From the NCBI GenBank assembly GCA_964528445.1, contig CAZGSL010000019.1, positions 1 through 36,255 on the forward strand: a stretch of 36,255 bases of DNA, in the 5' to 3' direction. The first letter of the stretch is position 1, and every line of letters begins with the position of its first letter. Positions 22,913-30,405 of the stretch are shown one piece after another. The position numbers were made by a program, and so were the translations under genes. The notes below the pieces were generated by a model that was not told where the DNA came from, made no database searches, and saw nothing but the letters and a program-made list of their open reading frames with translations. Origin of the DNA: JAXHMM01 sp964528445. GTDB lineage: Bacteria > Bacteroidota > Rhodothermia > Balneolales > Balneolaceae.

Positions 22913-23515
22913 ATGGAATCAACGTCCGAAGTTCAGGGTAAGACACACCTTGCCGAGACGAAACCAAAAACTCCCAGAATCAAACCGATCGATAAACCAT
23001 CCAGCCCCAGGTTACGCCTGGCCTACTGGCTTACTCGCAGAGAACTGGGCAAGGTCATCACTCCCATGAAAGTGGTTCAGGCACGTATGCCGTATACGCT
23101 GGGCCTTGCATGGAATATGATGCGGTCCGAAGATAAGCTCTCGCTGCCGGAAGATTTGATATTTTACATAAAAAGTTATGTGGCCTCACTGAACGGCTGT
23201 TCCTTCTGCGTGGATATCGCCAAAGCGCAGTCCGATGAGAAGGAGGCCGTTGACAATTTCGGCCAACTCGGAAATTTTGCGTCGTCCGACTCCTTTACCC
23301 GGTCCGAGAAAGCTGCACTCCAATATGTGGATGAAGCCACCCGAAACAAAGAGGTGTCCGAGAAGACGTTCGATGAACTTCGGCGTTACTACAGCGAAAG
23401 GGAAATCGTAGAGATTACCTGGCTGAATGCCCTGGAGAACTACTACAACCTGATCAACCGACCTCTGAGGATCGAATCGGACGATCTTTGCCGCTTGCCA
23501 TCATCTTTGTCATGA
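22913..23515 (+). CDS. Carboxymuconolactone decarboxylase (CMD/AhpD-like) family protein
   Basis: The 200-residue all-helical protein shows the CMD/AhpD fold signature around NGCSFCVDIAKA, with the redox pair C96-x2-C99. In AhpD-type enzymes the second Cys is followed three residues later by a His that takes part in proton relay (CxxCxxxH); here position 103 is Ala, so the classical relay is incomplete. It lies directly downstream of an ECF41 promoter, and its stop overlaps the start of the sigma factor gene (ATGA at 23512-23515). CMD proteins are one of the three enzyme types habitually paired with ECF41 factors. The substrate is unknown; a peroxide or thiol role is inferred only from the family. 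Confidence 0.88.
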   Translation: MESTSEVQGKTHLAETKPKTPRIKPIDKPSSPRLRLAYWLTRRELGKVITPMKVVQARMPYTLGLAWNMMRSEDKLSLPEDLIFYIKSYVASLNGCSFCVDIAKAQSDEKEAVDNFGQLGNFASSDSFTRSEKAALQYVDEATRNKEVSEKTFDELRRYYSEREIVEITWLNALENYYNLINRPLRIESDDLCRLPSSLS

Positions 23516-24375
23516 AGCAAAAGGATATCATATTCGAAGAGAGCCGCGAGCATCTCCTCAATATCGCTTATGGCATGCTGGGAAGCATGGCGGAGGCGGA
23601 AGATGCGGTACAGGATGCCTACCTGAGATGGGAGACCATTTCTATAGATGATATAAACCATCCCGAACGCTACCTGAAAACCATCGTCTCCCGCCTCTGC
23701 ATTGACCGTTTCCGTTCGGCAAAAAAACGCAGGGAGGAATATATCGGTCCCTGGCTGCCCGAACCGGTAACATCTCCCGATGCTCCTTCCCCCGAACGCC
23801 AGATTGAACTCCATGAGAAGCTCTCCGTAGCCCTGCTTCATCTGCTTGAACATCTGTCTCCCGATCAGCGTGCCATCCTTCTTTTACACGACATCTTTGG
23901 TTATACCTTCCGGGAGATTGCAGAAATGGTGGAAAAATCACCCGCCGCCTGTCGTAAAGCGGCCCAGAGAGCGAGGGAAGCTATCCAAAATCACAAACTG
24001 CCTGAACAGCCACCGGACAAAAATGCCCGGGAGCTGATACACTCTTTTCTTTCGGCCCTTCAGGAAAGAGATATGGATACCCTGAAAGCGTTGCTGACCA
24101 ATGATGCCGTAATGATATCGGATGGGGGCGGGGAGGTTGTCGCGGCCCGGAAGCCGGTTTTCGGCCTCTCGAAAGTCAGTAAATTCCTGATAGGCATAGC
24201 CGGGAAAACCGACAGCAAAATCCGTATCAGGGAGACCATGGTAAACCACAGGCCGGGCTTTATAGCCTATCTTGACGGTACGCTCCACAGCATCTGGACC
24301 TTTCAAATCCGGAATAGCAGAATCCGGAAAATTTTTGCCATGCTGAATCCATCAAAGCTTAAGGGAAAGGAGTAG
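23512..24375 (+). CDS. ECF41-family RNA polymerase sigma factor (SigJ-like) with fused SnoaL-like domain
   Basis: The 287-residue product has sigma region 2 (LLNIAYGMLGS, AEDAVQDAYLRW, RYLKTIVSRLCIDRFRSAKKRRE), region 4 (LSPDQRAILLLHDIFGYTF, then EIAEMVEKSPAACRKAAQRA), and a C-terminal NTF2/SnoaL-like domain from about residue 170. The diagnostic ECF41 motifs are present: WLPEP at 81-85 in the linker, DGGGE at 204-208 (DGGGK in the consensus) and NPSKL at 279-283. In this group the C-terminal extension, not a separate anti-sigma factor, controls activity. ATG at 23512 is chosen over the upstream in-frame 23488 because it overlaps the CMD stop (ATGA) and homology begins there; tight translational coupling follows. 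The promoter before the CMD gene is its expected target. Confidence 0.95.
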   Translation: MKQKDIIFEESREHLLNIAYGMLGSMAEAEDAVQDAYLRWETISIDDINHPERYLKTIVSRLCIDRFRSAKKRREEYIGPWLPEPVTSPDAPSPERQIELHEKLSVALLHLLEHLSPDQRAILLLHDIFGYTFREIAEMVEKSPAACRKAAQRAREAIQNHKLPEQPPDKNARELIHSFLSALQERDMDTLKALLTNDAVMISDGGGEVVAARKPVFGLSKVSKFLIGIAGKTDSKIRIRETMVNHRPGFIAYLDGTLHSIWTFQIRNSRIRKIFAMLNPSKLKGKE

Positions 24376-24379
24376 CGGA

Positions 24380-24400
24380 GCCTCGTATTACGAAAGAGGC
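24380..24400. terminator. Weak hairpin between convergent sigma and DinB genes
   Basis: GCCTC (24380-24384) pairs with GAGGC (24396-24400) in the 45-base gap between convergent stops. The stem is only 5 bp and no real T-tract follows; termination is suggested mainly by location. Confidence 0.25.
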
Positions 24401-24420
24401 AAACCGAATCGCCCGCCTCG

Positions 24421-24894
24421 TTATCCGACAAGCCGCTCAATAACATAGAGCTGCCCCGTATGATAGGCCGTATGCTCAATGACCAGCTGTACCTCCCTGA
24501 GAAGGGTATGGCCGGAGCCCTCGGATACCTCCTGGAAGGGGCCGTTGGAAGGATCCAGAATGAATTCGCTGAACTCCTTTCGCTCCTCAAAATAGGAGGC
24601 AACCAGATTCTCCCACACCTGCCTCTCTTCCGGTTCCGGACGGTCGGGCCAGTAAGCCTCCGGCCAGTCCGGTGCCTGGTAGGCATGGCTCCTGCAATAC
24701 TCCAGGATATCATATTGCGCAAATCTTATGTGATAGAACTGCTGGTAAAAGGAGTAAGGCAAACCGTCGGGAACCAAACCGGTTTTCTCATACGGTATTC
24801 TCTCCACCACCGCGTCGACGGTTGAAAAAGCCTCGCCTCCTTTCAGATGGCGTACCAGTCGTTTACGAAGCGCCTGTTCTTGCTGTGAGGGCAT
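24421..24894 (-). CDS. DinB-superfamily protein (putative metal-dependent thiol transferase)
   Basis: The 157-residue product is a four-helix-bundle DinB/YfiT-like protein. The three metal-ligand histidines of the superfamily are visible: His55 in QQFYHIRFAQYDIL and His141/His145 in EHTAYHTGQL. Many members are bacillithiol- or mycothiol-dependent S-transferases, but others have no known substrate, and nothing here identifies the thiol. Length is typical. It is transcribed alone, convergent with the ECF41 gene. Function of this copy unknown. Confidence 0.85.
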   Translation of the reverse strand: MPSQQEQALRKRLVRHLKGGEAFSTVDAVVERIPYEKTGLVPDGLPYSFYQQFYHIRFAQYDILEYCRSHAYQAPDWPEAYWPDRPEPEERQVWENLVASYFEERKEFSEFILDPSNGPFQEVSEGSGHTLLREVQLVIEHTAYHTGQLYVIERLVG

Positions 24895-24983
24895 AGCAAA
24901 ACATTTTCGAAATGAACCGGATAACTGGGCATTATCCGTGCCTCATACCATCAGGCATGTAGGCATGGGAAAAATGAAACCGC

Positions 24984-26387
24984 TCAAAAAGAAGTGTAAA
25001 GATCCTGTTTCAGTTTATAAAGATTCGGGCTGATGCCCACCTTGTAAATATGGGGATTTTCAAAGCGCTTGTGCTCCACGGGAAGTTTCCTAAGCTGCCG
25101 CCTGGCGTACTCCGCGGCGCCGGCCACGGTCGGCAGCTCTCCGGTCAGCTCGCCTTCGTACATCACCCTGGTCAACAGCGGTGTGGACTCCAGTTTGCCA
25201 ATATCTGTTGATCTCGCCGGGTAGAACGGGTCCTGAATAGATTCCGGCTCCTCCTCGCCGCGCAAAAATATCCCGTCCCGGTAGAACTCATCCTTGCCGT
25301 TTAAAAATCGGTGCACCTTCTTTTGTCCGGGCAGATTGGTCTTCTCTATGTTTTCAGAGTATTTCATCTTTGGCTCCCCGTTTATGGATGAAAGCTTGTA
25401 GACCCCGTCCAGGGCCGGCGATTCGTTTCCGGTGACCAGCCGGGTCCCCACTCCAAACAGATCGATGGGCGCTTCCTGCTGCAAAAGGCTCCTGATCAGA
25501 TATTCGTCCAGCTGATTGGAAGCCGCAATTTTCACATATTCCAGCCCGGCATCGTCCAACTGTTTCCGGGCTTTTTTGGACAGATAGGCGAGATCACCGC
25601 TGTCAAGCCGGATACCCCTCAGTTTATGGCCCTCCTTCTCCATCTCCCGGGCAACCTTGATGGCGTTGGGTACGCCCGACTTCAACGTGTTGTAGGTATC
25701 CACCAGCAGGATGGTGTTGTCCGGATACCGTTTCGCAAAAGCACGGAACGCCTCGATTTCGTCGCCGAACGACTGTATCCAGGAATGAGCCATCGTGCCC
25801 GTTACCGGCAGGCCGTAAGCCTTCCCGGCATAGGTGTTGGAGGTACTGTCGGCACCCCCGATAATGGCCGCCTTTGAGGCCAGGATGCCGCCGTATCCCT
25901 GGGCGCGCCGCAGCCCGAAATCCGCAATCTTTTTTCCCTCTCCTGCGACCAGTCGCATGCGGGCGGCCTTGGTGGCAATAAGCGACTGAAAATTTATAAG
26001 ATTGAGCAGCAGGGTCTCAATAAGCTGCGTTTCCAGCAGCGTACCCTCCACCATCATAACCGGCTCATCGGGAAATACGATTTCTCCCTCACGGGGCGCA
26101 TATATGGTCCCCTCGAATTCAAATCCGTCCAGGTAATCGATAAACCGCTCGTCAAACCCCTGCTCCCTCAGGTATTCCAGTTCATCTTCGTGAAAACGAA
26201 GGGATTCCAGAAGGGGGAGAAACTCGGAGAGGCCGGCGAATATGGTAAATCCCCCCTCAAACGGATTTTTCCGGAAAAAATAGTCGAAACTGGCCTTCTG
26301 GTCGTGCTTGCCGCTTAAAAAGTATCCCTGAGCCATGGTCAGCTCGTAGTAATCGGTATAGAGGGCGGGGCGCTGCAGAAAATTCAT
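24984..26387 (-). CDS. pncB: Nicotinate phosphoribosyltransferase
   Basis: This enzyme makes nicotinate mononucleotide from nicotinate and PRPP in the Preiss-Handler NAD salvage route. The 467-residue length is that of the longer bacterial form. Visible family features are ALYTDYYELTMAQGYF at 8-23, the FDYFFRKNPFEGGF segment, KIADFGLRRAQG at 153-164, the active-site His201 in VTGTMAHSWIQSFGDE, LLVDTYNTLKSGVPNA, GIRLDSGDLAYLSK and VGTRLVTG. It sits downstream of two SDR genes on the same strand, but a 139-base gap with a promoter-like element suggests independent transcription. Confidence 0.95.
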   Translation of the reverse strand: MNFLQRPALYTDYYELTMAQGYFLSGKHDQKASFDYFFRKNPFEGGFTIFAGLSEFLPLLESLRFHEDELEYLREQGFDERFIDYLDGFEFEGTIYAPREGEIVFPDEPVMMVEGTLLETQLIETLLLNLINFQSLIATKAARMRLVAGEGKKIADFGLRRAQGYGGILASKAAIIGGADSTSNTYAGKAYGLPVTGTMAHSWIQSFGDEIEAFRAFAKRYPDNTILLVDTYNTLKSGVPNAIKVAREMEKEGHKLRGIRLDSGDLAYLSKKARKQLDDAGLEYVKIAASNQLDEYLIRSLLQQEAPIDLFGVGTRLVTGNESPALDGVYKLSSINGEPKMKYSENIEKTNLPGQKKVHRFLNGKDEFYRDGIFLRGEEEPESIQDPFYPARSTDIGKLESTPLLTRVMYEGELTGELPTVAGAAEYARRQLRKLPVEHKRFENPHIYKVGISPNLYKLKQDLYTSF

Positions 26388-26494
26388 GAATCAACGATTA
26401 TTCGTGAGGAGTTATTCGTTTGGGGTAACATCGCAACAAGAGCGGGCATGAAAGTCATTCACTGCTCCTGTTTGAGTCGGCGAACCCATGGCTG

Positions 26495-26502
26495 CAAAGA
26501 TA
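26495..26502 (-). promoter_or_regulatory. Possible Bacteroidota -7 element upstream of pncB
   Basis: On the minus strand TATCTTTG matches TAnnTTTG at every fixed position, about 108 bases before the pncB ATG. No good -33 TTG lies at the usual distance, so this is suggestive only. Confidence 0.25.
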
Positions 26503-26526
26503 CCATCCGTGCGATTAAAATGTAGC

Positions 26527-27519
26527 TCAGGTGAGAATCTCCGACTCCAGCCACCGAACGGTTTTTCTAAGGCCCTCCTCAAGCGGAGTAATTTCGTAGT
26601 TCAACTCTCGCACCGCTTTTTGGGAGTCCAGTGATGAATTTTTTCGATAATTGTTCACCCACTCCGGGGTAATGAGGGGGTCGAGTCCCAAGTAGTCCGC
26701 CTTCCACTGCTCCGCCCTGGCCAGGCCCCGAACAAGCGGCATGGGAATTCTCCAGAGTTTCCGGTTTATCCCGGAGACGCGGGCTAACCGTTGGAGCAAA
26801 CCCTTCAGGGAACAGTTTTCTCCCCCGAGAATGTACCGATCGCCCGGCTTTCCCCGCTCCATAGCCCGGCGGTGTCCCCGGGCTACGTCCTCCACAAACG
26901 AGTAATTCCCTACAAAGGTGCCGTCCCCCGGAAGAAAACGCCATTTTCCTTCCAGGTACCATTTGATAAGCCGGGTAACCGCGTTGCTCTCCGTGAGCAG
27001 GCCCGGCCCGTAAACCCGCGGGGGATTGACAATTACCGTCGAAAGCCCCTGTCTGCTGAATCTCCTCGCCTCCTCTTCCGCCAGGAATTTGGTGCGGGCG
27101 TATTCGGTTTCAAAATGTTCCTTTTCAGCCGCCTCATCCACCGGATTTCCGTCGGGGGAGGAGGGCAGTGTAGCCGCTGACGAGGTGAGCACCACCCGCT
27201 CCAGCCCAAGATGCCGGGCCGTATTCAGGACGTTGCGTGTTCCGGTGACATTCACTTCGTAGAACACCGTGGGATCGGGTGCCCAGACGCTCGCGTAGGC
27301 AGCCATATGGTACGCGGCCCCGCACCCCTCCATGGCTCGCTCGAGGCTGGATACATTCAGCAGATCGCCCTCAAAGGGACGAACCCCGGGACGGGAGAAG
27401 TCGACTTTCTTCTCAGACGAAGGCCGGTGCAGCGCGTGAAGCGTATGCCCCTCCTCGAGGAGCTGTTCCATCAGCACGGAACCGATATAACCCGTTGCCC
27501 CGGTCAGGAATATCTTCAT
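26527..27519 (-). CDS. Extended-SDR NAD(P)-dependent epimerase/dehydratase (dihydroflavonol reductase-like)
   Basis: The 330-residue product has an N-terminal Rossmann fold with GATGYIG at 7-13, the segment AAYHMAAYASVWAPDP with NVTGTRNVL, the SDR catalytic residues Ser113/114 (LTSSAAT) and Tyr140-x3-Lys144 (YARTK), and the NPPRVYGPG loop. It is typical of extended SDRs annotated as dihydroflavonol-4-reductase or NAD-dependent epimerase; the true substrate, possibly a sugar nucleotide, a sterol-like molecule or an aldehyde, is not decidable. The gene follows a classical SDR by 24 bases, so both are probably one operon and may act in one pathway. Confidence 0.87.
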   Translation of the reverse strand: MKIFLTGATGYIGSVLMEQLLEEGHTLHALHRPSSEKKVDFSRPGVRPFEGDLLNVSSLERAMEGCGAAYHMAAYASVWAPDPTVFYEVNVTGTRNVLNTARHLGLERVVLTSSAATLPSSPDGNPVDEAAEKEHFETEYARTKFLAEEEARRFSRQGLSTVIVNPPRVYGPGLLTESNAVTRLIKWYLEGKWRFLPGDGTFVGNYSFVEDVARGHRRAMERGKPGDRYILGGENCSLKGLLQRLARVSGINRKLWRIPMPLVRGLARAEQWKADYLGLDPLITPEWVNNYRKNSSLDSQKAVRELNYEITPLEEGLRKTVRWLESEILT

Positions 27520-27543
27520 AGGAAAGCGGTTATACGATCCTGT

Positions 27544-28338
27544 TCACGTATAGTTGAACGAAGAGCCTGAGAACGCGGCAGCGGCCAGTTTAAGCCTCAA
27601 CCGGATGGGGAGCATTCTACTTAAACTCATGATGAGTTTGTTGCCGAAACCCGGTACAATAATCCTCTTGCCACGCATGATCCCGTCAATGGCGGTTCGT
27701 GCCACTTCATCCGCCCCTTTGGTTATCAGCCGTGCTTTCAGCCCCTGCTCCTTGATTTTCTTTATCTGCTTGTCGTTGGTCAGGGTGGGTCCCGGACAGA
27801 GGCAGCTTACAAATACGGGGGAGTCCTTCAATTCGTAATAGAGGGCGTCCGAGAATGCCAGCACAAAATGTTTCGTCGCGGAGTAAACGGTTTTATAGGG
27901 CACGGGAGTAAACGCTCCGATGCTTCCCACGTTCAGTATGTAACTCCGGTCGTGTTCCTTCAGAAATGAGATCCCGCTCCAGCACATGGAGGCGACCGTA
28001 TTCATGTTCAACTGCATGAGTTTCCGGAAATAATCCGGCGAGGAGTGTTCAAACTTCCCCTGCGATCCCAGCCCGGCGTTGTTAATCAGCATATCGACCC
28101 GAACCTCCCGTTCCCGGCACCAGCCGTAAAACTTATCGACCGAACCGTCGGCCGTCAGGTCTGTTTCATAAAATTCAGTACATACGCCGTGAGCCTCGGA
28201 GAGCGCCCGGGCGGTTTCCTCCAGCTCCTCACCAGGGAGAGAGACCAATATCAGGTTTCGGCCCCTCTTGGCGCATTCCGTTGCCATTGCCCTGCCAATG
28301 CCTTTGCTGGCCCCCGTTACAATCGTATAAACAGGCAT
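27544..28338 (-). CDS. Classical SDR-family oxidoreductase
   Basis: The 264-residue product has TGASKGIG at 8-15, NNAG at 86-89, and the catalytic Ser139 with Tyr152-x3-Lys156 (YSATK). The PGPTLT segment and a C-terminal helical, basic and hydrophobic region (NKLIMSLSRMLPIRLRLKLA) resemble the group often annotated as DltE-like or 3-ketoacyl reductase-like SDRs; the C-terminus may touch the membrane. It is the upstream member of a two-gene unit with the extended SDR. Substrate unknown. Confidence 0.88.
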   Translation of the reverse strand: MPVYTIVTGASKGIGRAMATECAKRGRNLILVSLPGEELEETARALSEAHGVCTEFYETDLTADGSVDKFYGWCREREVRVDMLINNAGLGSQGKFEHSSPDYFRKLMQLNMNTVASMCWSGISFLKEHDRSYILNVGSIGAFTPVPYKTVYSATKHFVLAFSDALYYELKDSPVFVSCLCPGPTLTNDKQIKKIKEQGLKARLITKGADEVARTAIDGIMRGKRIIVPGFGNKLIMSLSRMLPIRLRLKLAAAAFSGSSFNYT

Positions 28339-28777
28339 AAATATTCTCTGATATCCGGTAGATGGTTTCCTTGTTCACGCCCGTTGAAAAGAGCCATGGG
28401 CAGCAACACCAACAGGCACACTGCGAATGGTCTGTGCAACTCGTGTCCTGAAAATAACCATTTAGATATAGGCTTCGTAGTCTTATTTTAGAGGGTCGTT
28501 TTATACAACCGTTCCGATTTCATATGAAAAGGAAAGAGCAGAAAGAGATGAGGCAGATTCTCCTCGAAAAAACCGAGGAGACCGACGAGGAGATTCCCAT
28601 GGGCCGGCTGAAATTCATGCCCCGGACGACCACGTGTGTGAATTGCGCCTGAGACCGTGAATTTTCTGCGCTTTCTTGTCCGTGAAAAGAGAGTGCTTTC
28701 CTTCGCAACCGGATTATCCTTTTCGCTTTTCTGTACGGGAAAGGAAGGGAGAAGTAATCCCTCCGGGCTTTATGATG
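28339..28777. other. 439-base region between the SDR and glucose dehydrogenase genes, nearly non-coding
   Basis: The left part (28339-28523) should contain the promoter of the SDR pair. The only coding candidate is the 42-codon DksA-like ORF at 28524-28652, listed separately. The right part (28653-28777) has runs rich in CTTTCC and GGAAAG that can pair loosely but no clean terminator. No tRNA or riboswitch is recognised. Confidence 0.5.
28524..28652 (+). pseudogene. 42-residue DksA/TraR-like mini-ORF with half of the zinc finger
   Basis: ATG at 28524 opens a 42-codon frame ending in EEIPMGRLKFMPRTTTCVNCA. This C-terminal half closely matches the end of DksA/TraR C4 zinc-finger proteins (GxxIPxxRLxxxPxxxxCxxC). 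The first CxxC pair, the coiled coil and the acidic tip are absent, and the preceding sequence does not encode them in any frame I could read. It may be a decayed remnant or a genuine mini-protein. No Shine-Dalgarno site is visible. Confidence 0.5.
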
Positions 28778-30190
28778 CTATTCCCCTGGCACCAGTACCC
28801 TGATGGTGCCGTCGTGCTTGTTCAGCAGGAACACGCGCTGGTCCGCCCCGGTCGACATCCGTATGTCGGTCCGCCGTGCCGGTTCCCGGCCCTGCTCGGA
28901 GTTCTTCTCCTGAATCAGCCCCAGGAAAGTACGGGTCTCTCCCTCGTTGTCACGAAGAAGCATGCGCCGTATACCGTCTGATCTCCCATCGGGAAGGTTG
29001 TCGGCATTGATAAGAAAGATCTCCCCGCTGGGAAAATCGGCAAACATCAGGCGGCCCGCGAGTTGCGCAATATCACCCGATCGATAGGCCACCACGCCCG
29101 TCACGGCCGCTCGCCCCCCGAGCAGCGGATCCGAATGGCCGTATTCCGCCACGGGATAGGTTGCCCCCGGGTCGGACCGCGGATCGGAAATGTCCACTCC
29201 ACCGCGGCCTTCAAACCGGAAACTGCCCTCCCACTCGTTCCAGCCCAGGTTGCCGCCACGAGGTACGGGACTGATCTCCTCGACGGTATTCTGTCCGATG
29301 TCCGCCACGAACATATTCCCGTTTGCCGCATCCCAGCCGAACCGCTGCGGATTGCGCATGCCGTAGGCGTAAATTTCATCCAGGGCACCTGGATCACCCA
29401 CAAAGGGATTGTCGTCCGGTATTCCGTATTGCCCGTTTTCGCTATCCGACCCCAGGGGATCGATGCGGAATATCTTTCCAAAACCCGAACCTGTATCCTC
29501 GGCCAGGTCCATGGGATCACCGCCCGCGCCGCCGTCGGCTACGCCGACATACAGATTGCCGAAATCCGCGTCCCCTTCTCCAGCCACGGGGTTGAAGGCG
29601 AGATGGCCGGCGTTGTGGTTCCCGAAGGGCTGGGAAAAGCGGAGGATCTCGCGCGGCGCATCGCCCTCGTAGGTATCGCTGGAAGGATCGGGATCCACCC
29701 ACTTATACAGCACGGTATGATGGGAGGCTCCCTCCTGCGGCGTGGTGAAATCCGCTTCGGAGTCATCTGCCGCCACATCGGTCCAGGTATAAAAGTGCCC
29801 GTATCCCGGCGTTCCCGGCTCGCCGTACTGCGGGTGGAAGGCGAAACTCTGAAATCCCTGCTCCCTCCCGCCGGACTCCACATTGACTCCCCACTGCGGG
29901 TCGTCGATGTTTACATAGAGGCTTACCTCCTCCCCGTCGTAGCTGACACTCCAGATCGGCCCGCGCATGCCGTTTACAAACATCCGGCCGGTTCCGGGCT
30001 CATCCACCAGCCGCATCATCCTCGCCGGCTGCCCGTCCACGGAAGGAATTTCGGCGAACTCCACGACGTCGACTACCACCGGATCGTCGGTGTCAATGGG
30101 TTCAAGAGGCTCGTCGGTGGTTTGTCCGAAAGCCGAAAGGGCCGGGAACAGCAATACGATCGACAGCAGAATGGGATGGCGAATTTTCAT
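28778..30190 (-). CDS. Secreted PQQ-type glucose/sorbosone dehydrogenase-family protein
   Basis: The 470-residue product starts at ATG 30190 with a signal peptide (HPILLSIVLLFPALSAFGQ). The frame is open to 30256, but the signal begins at 30190. The rest is a six-bladed propeller of the GSDH type: QGFQSFAFHPQYGEPG, GNHNAGHLAFNP, LYVGVADGGAGGDPMDLA, GKIFRIDPLG, IYAYGMRNPQRFGWD, MFVADIGQNTVEEIS and GGNLGWNEWEG. The family oxidises aldose sugars with PQQ in the periplasm, passing electrons to quinone or cytochrome. Whether this copy binds PQQ is not certain, and no PQQ synthesis genes are in the window. Single gene, divergent from the large BTAD regulator. Confidence 0.9.
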   Translation of the reverse strand: MKIRHPILLSIVLLFPALSAFGQTTDEPLEPIDTDDPVVVDVVEFAEIPSVDGQPARMMRLVDEPGTGRMFVNGMRGPIWSVSYDGEEVSLYVNIDDPQWGVNVESGGREQGFQSFAFHPQYGEPGTPGYGHFYTWTDVAADDSEADFTTPQEGASHHTVLYKWVDPDPSSDTYEGDAPREILRFSQPFGNHNAGHLAFNPVAGEGDADFGNLYVGVADGGAGGDPMDLAEDTGSGFGKIFRIDPLGSDSENGQYGIPDDNPFVGDPGALDEIYAYGMRNPQRFGWDAANGNMFVADIGQNTVEEISPVPRGGNLGWNEWEGSFRFEGRGGVDISDPRSDPGATYPVAEYGHSDPLLGGRAAVTGVVAYRSGDIAQLAGRLMFADFPSGEIFLINADNLPDGRSDGIRRMLLRDNEGETRTFLGLIQEKNSEQGREPARRTDIRMSTGADQRVFLLNKHDGTIRVLVPGE

Positions 30191-30358
30191 GACAGGGTGA
30201 AATGTATGAGGATTATCCTGCACAATTTCAATTCTTCCAAGTGAATAGTACATCAAAATTCACACTCCCTCAAACAGCCCCTCCCCCACAGGATGAACGA
30301 CCGGCAAAGTATGACGGGTAAAGAAAACCCTGTGGCCGTAATTACCGGCATATATATT

Positions 30359-30387
30359 TTGAAGGCTATGATTCTGTTCGATATAAT
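30359..30387 (+). promoter_or_regulatory. Possible promoter of the BTAD regulator gene
   Basis: TTGAAG at 30359-30364 and TATAAT at 30382-30387 are separated by 17 bases, a standard sigma-70 layout. The predicted start site is only about 12 bases before the ATG at 30406, giving a nearly leaderless message. Bacteroidota usually use a different consensus, so confidence is limited. Confidence 0.3.
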
Positions 30388-30405
30388 GCGGGAAAGACCG
30401 GGCTT

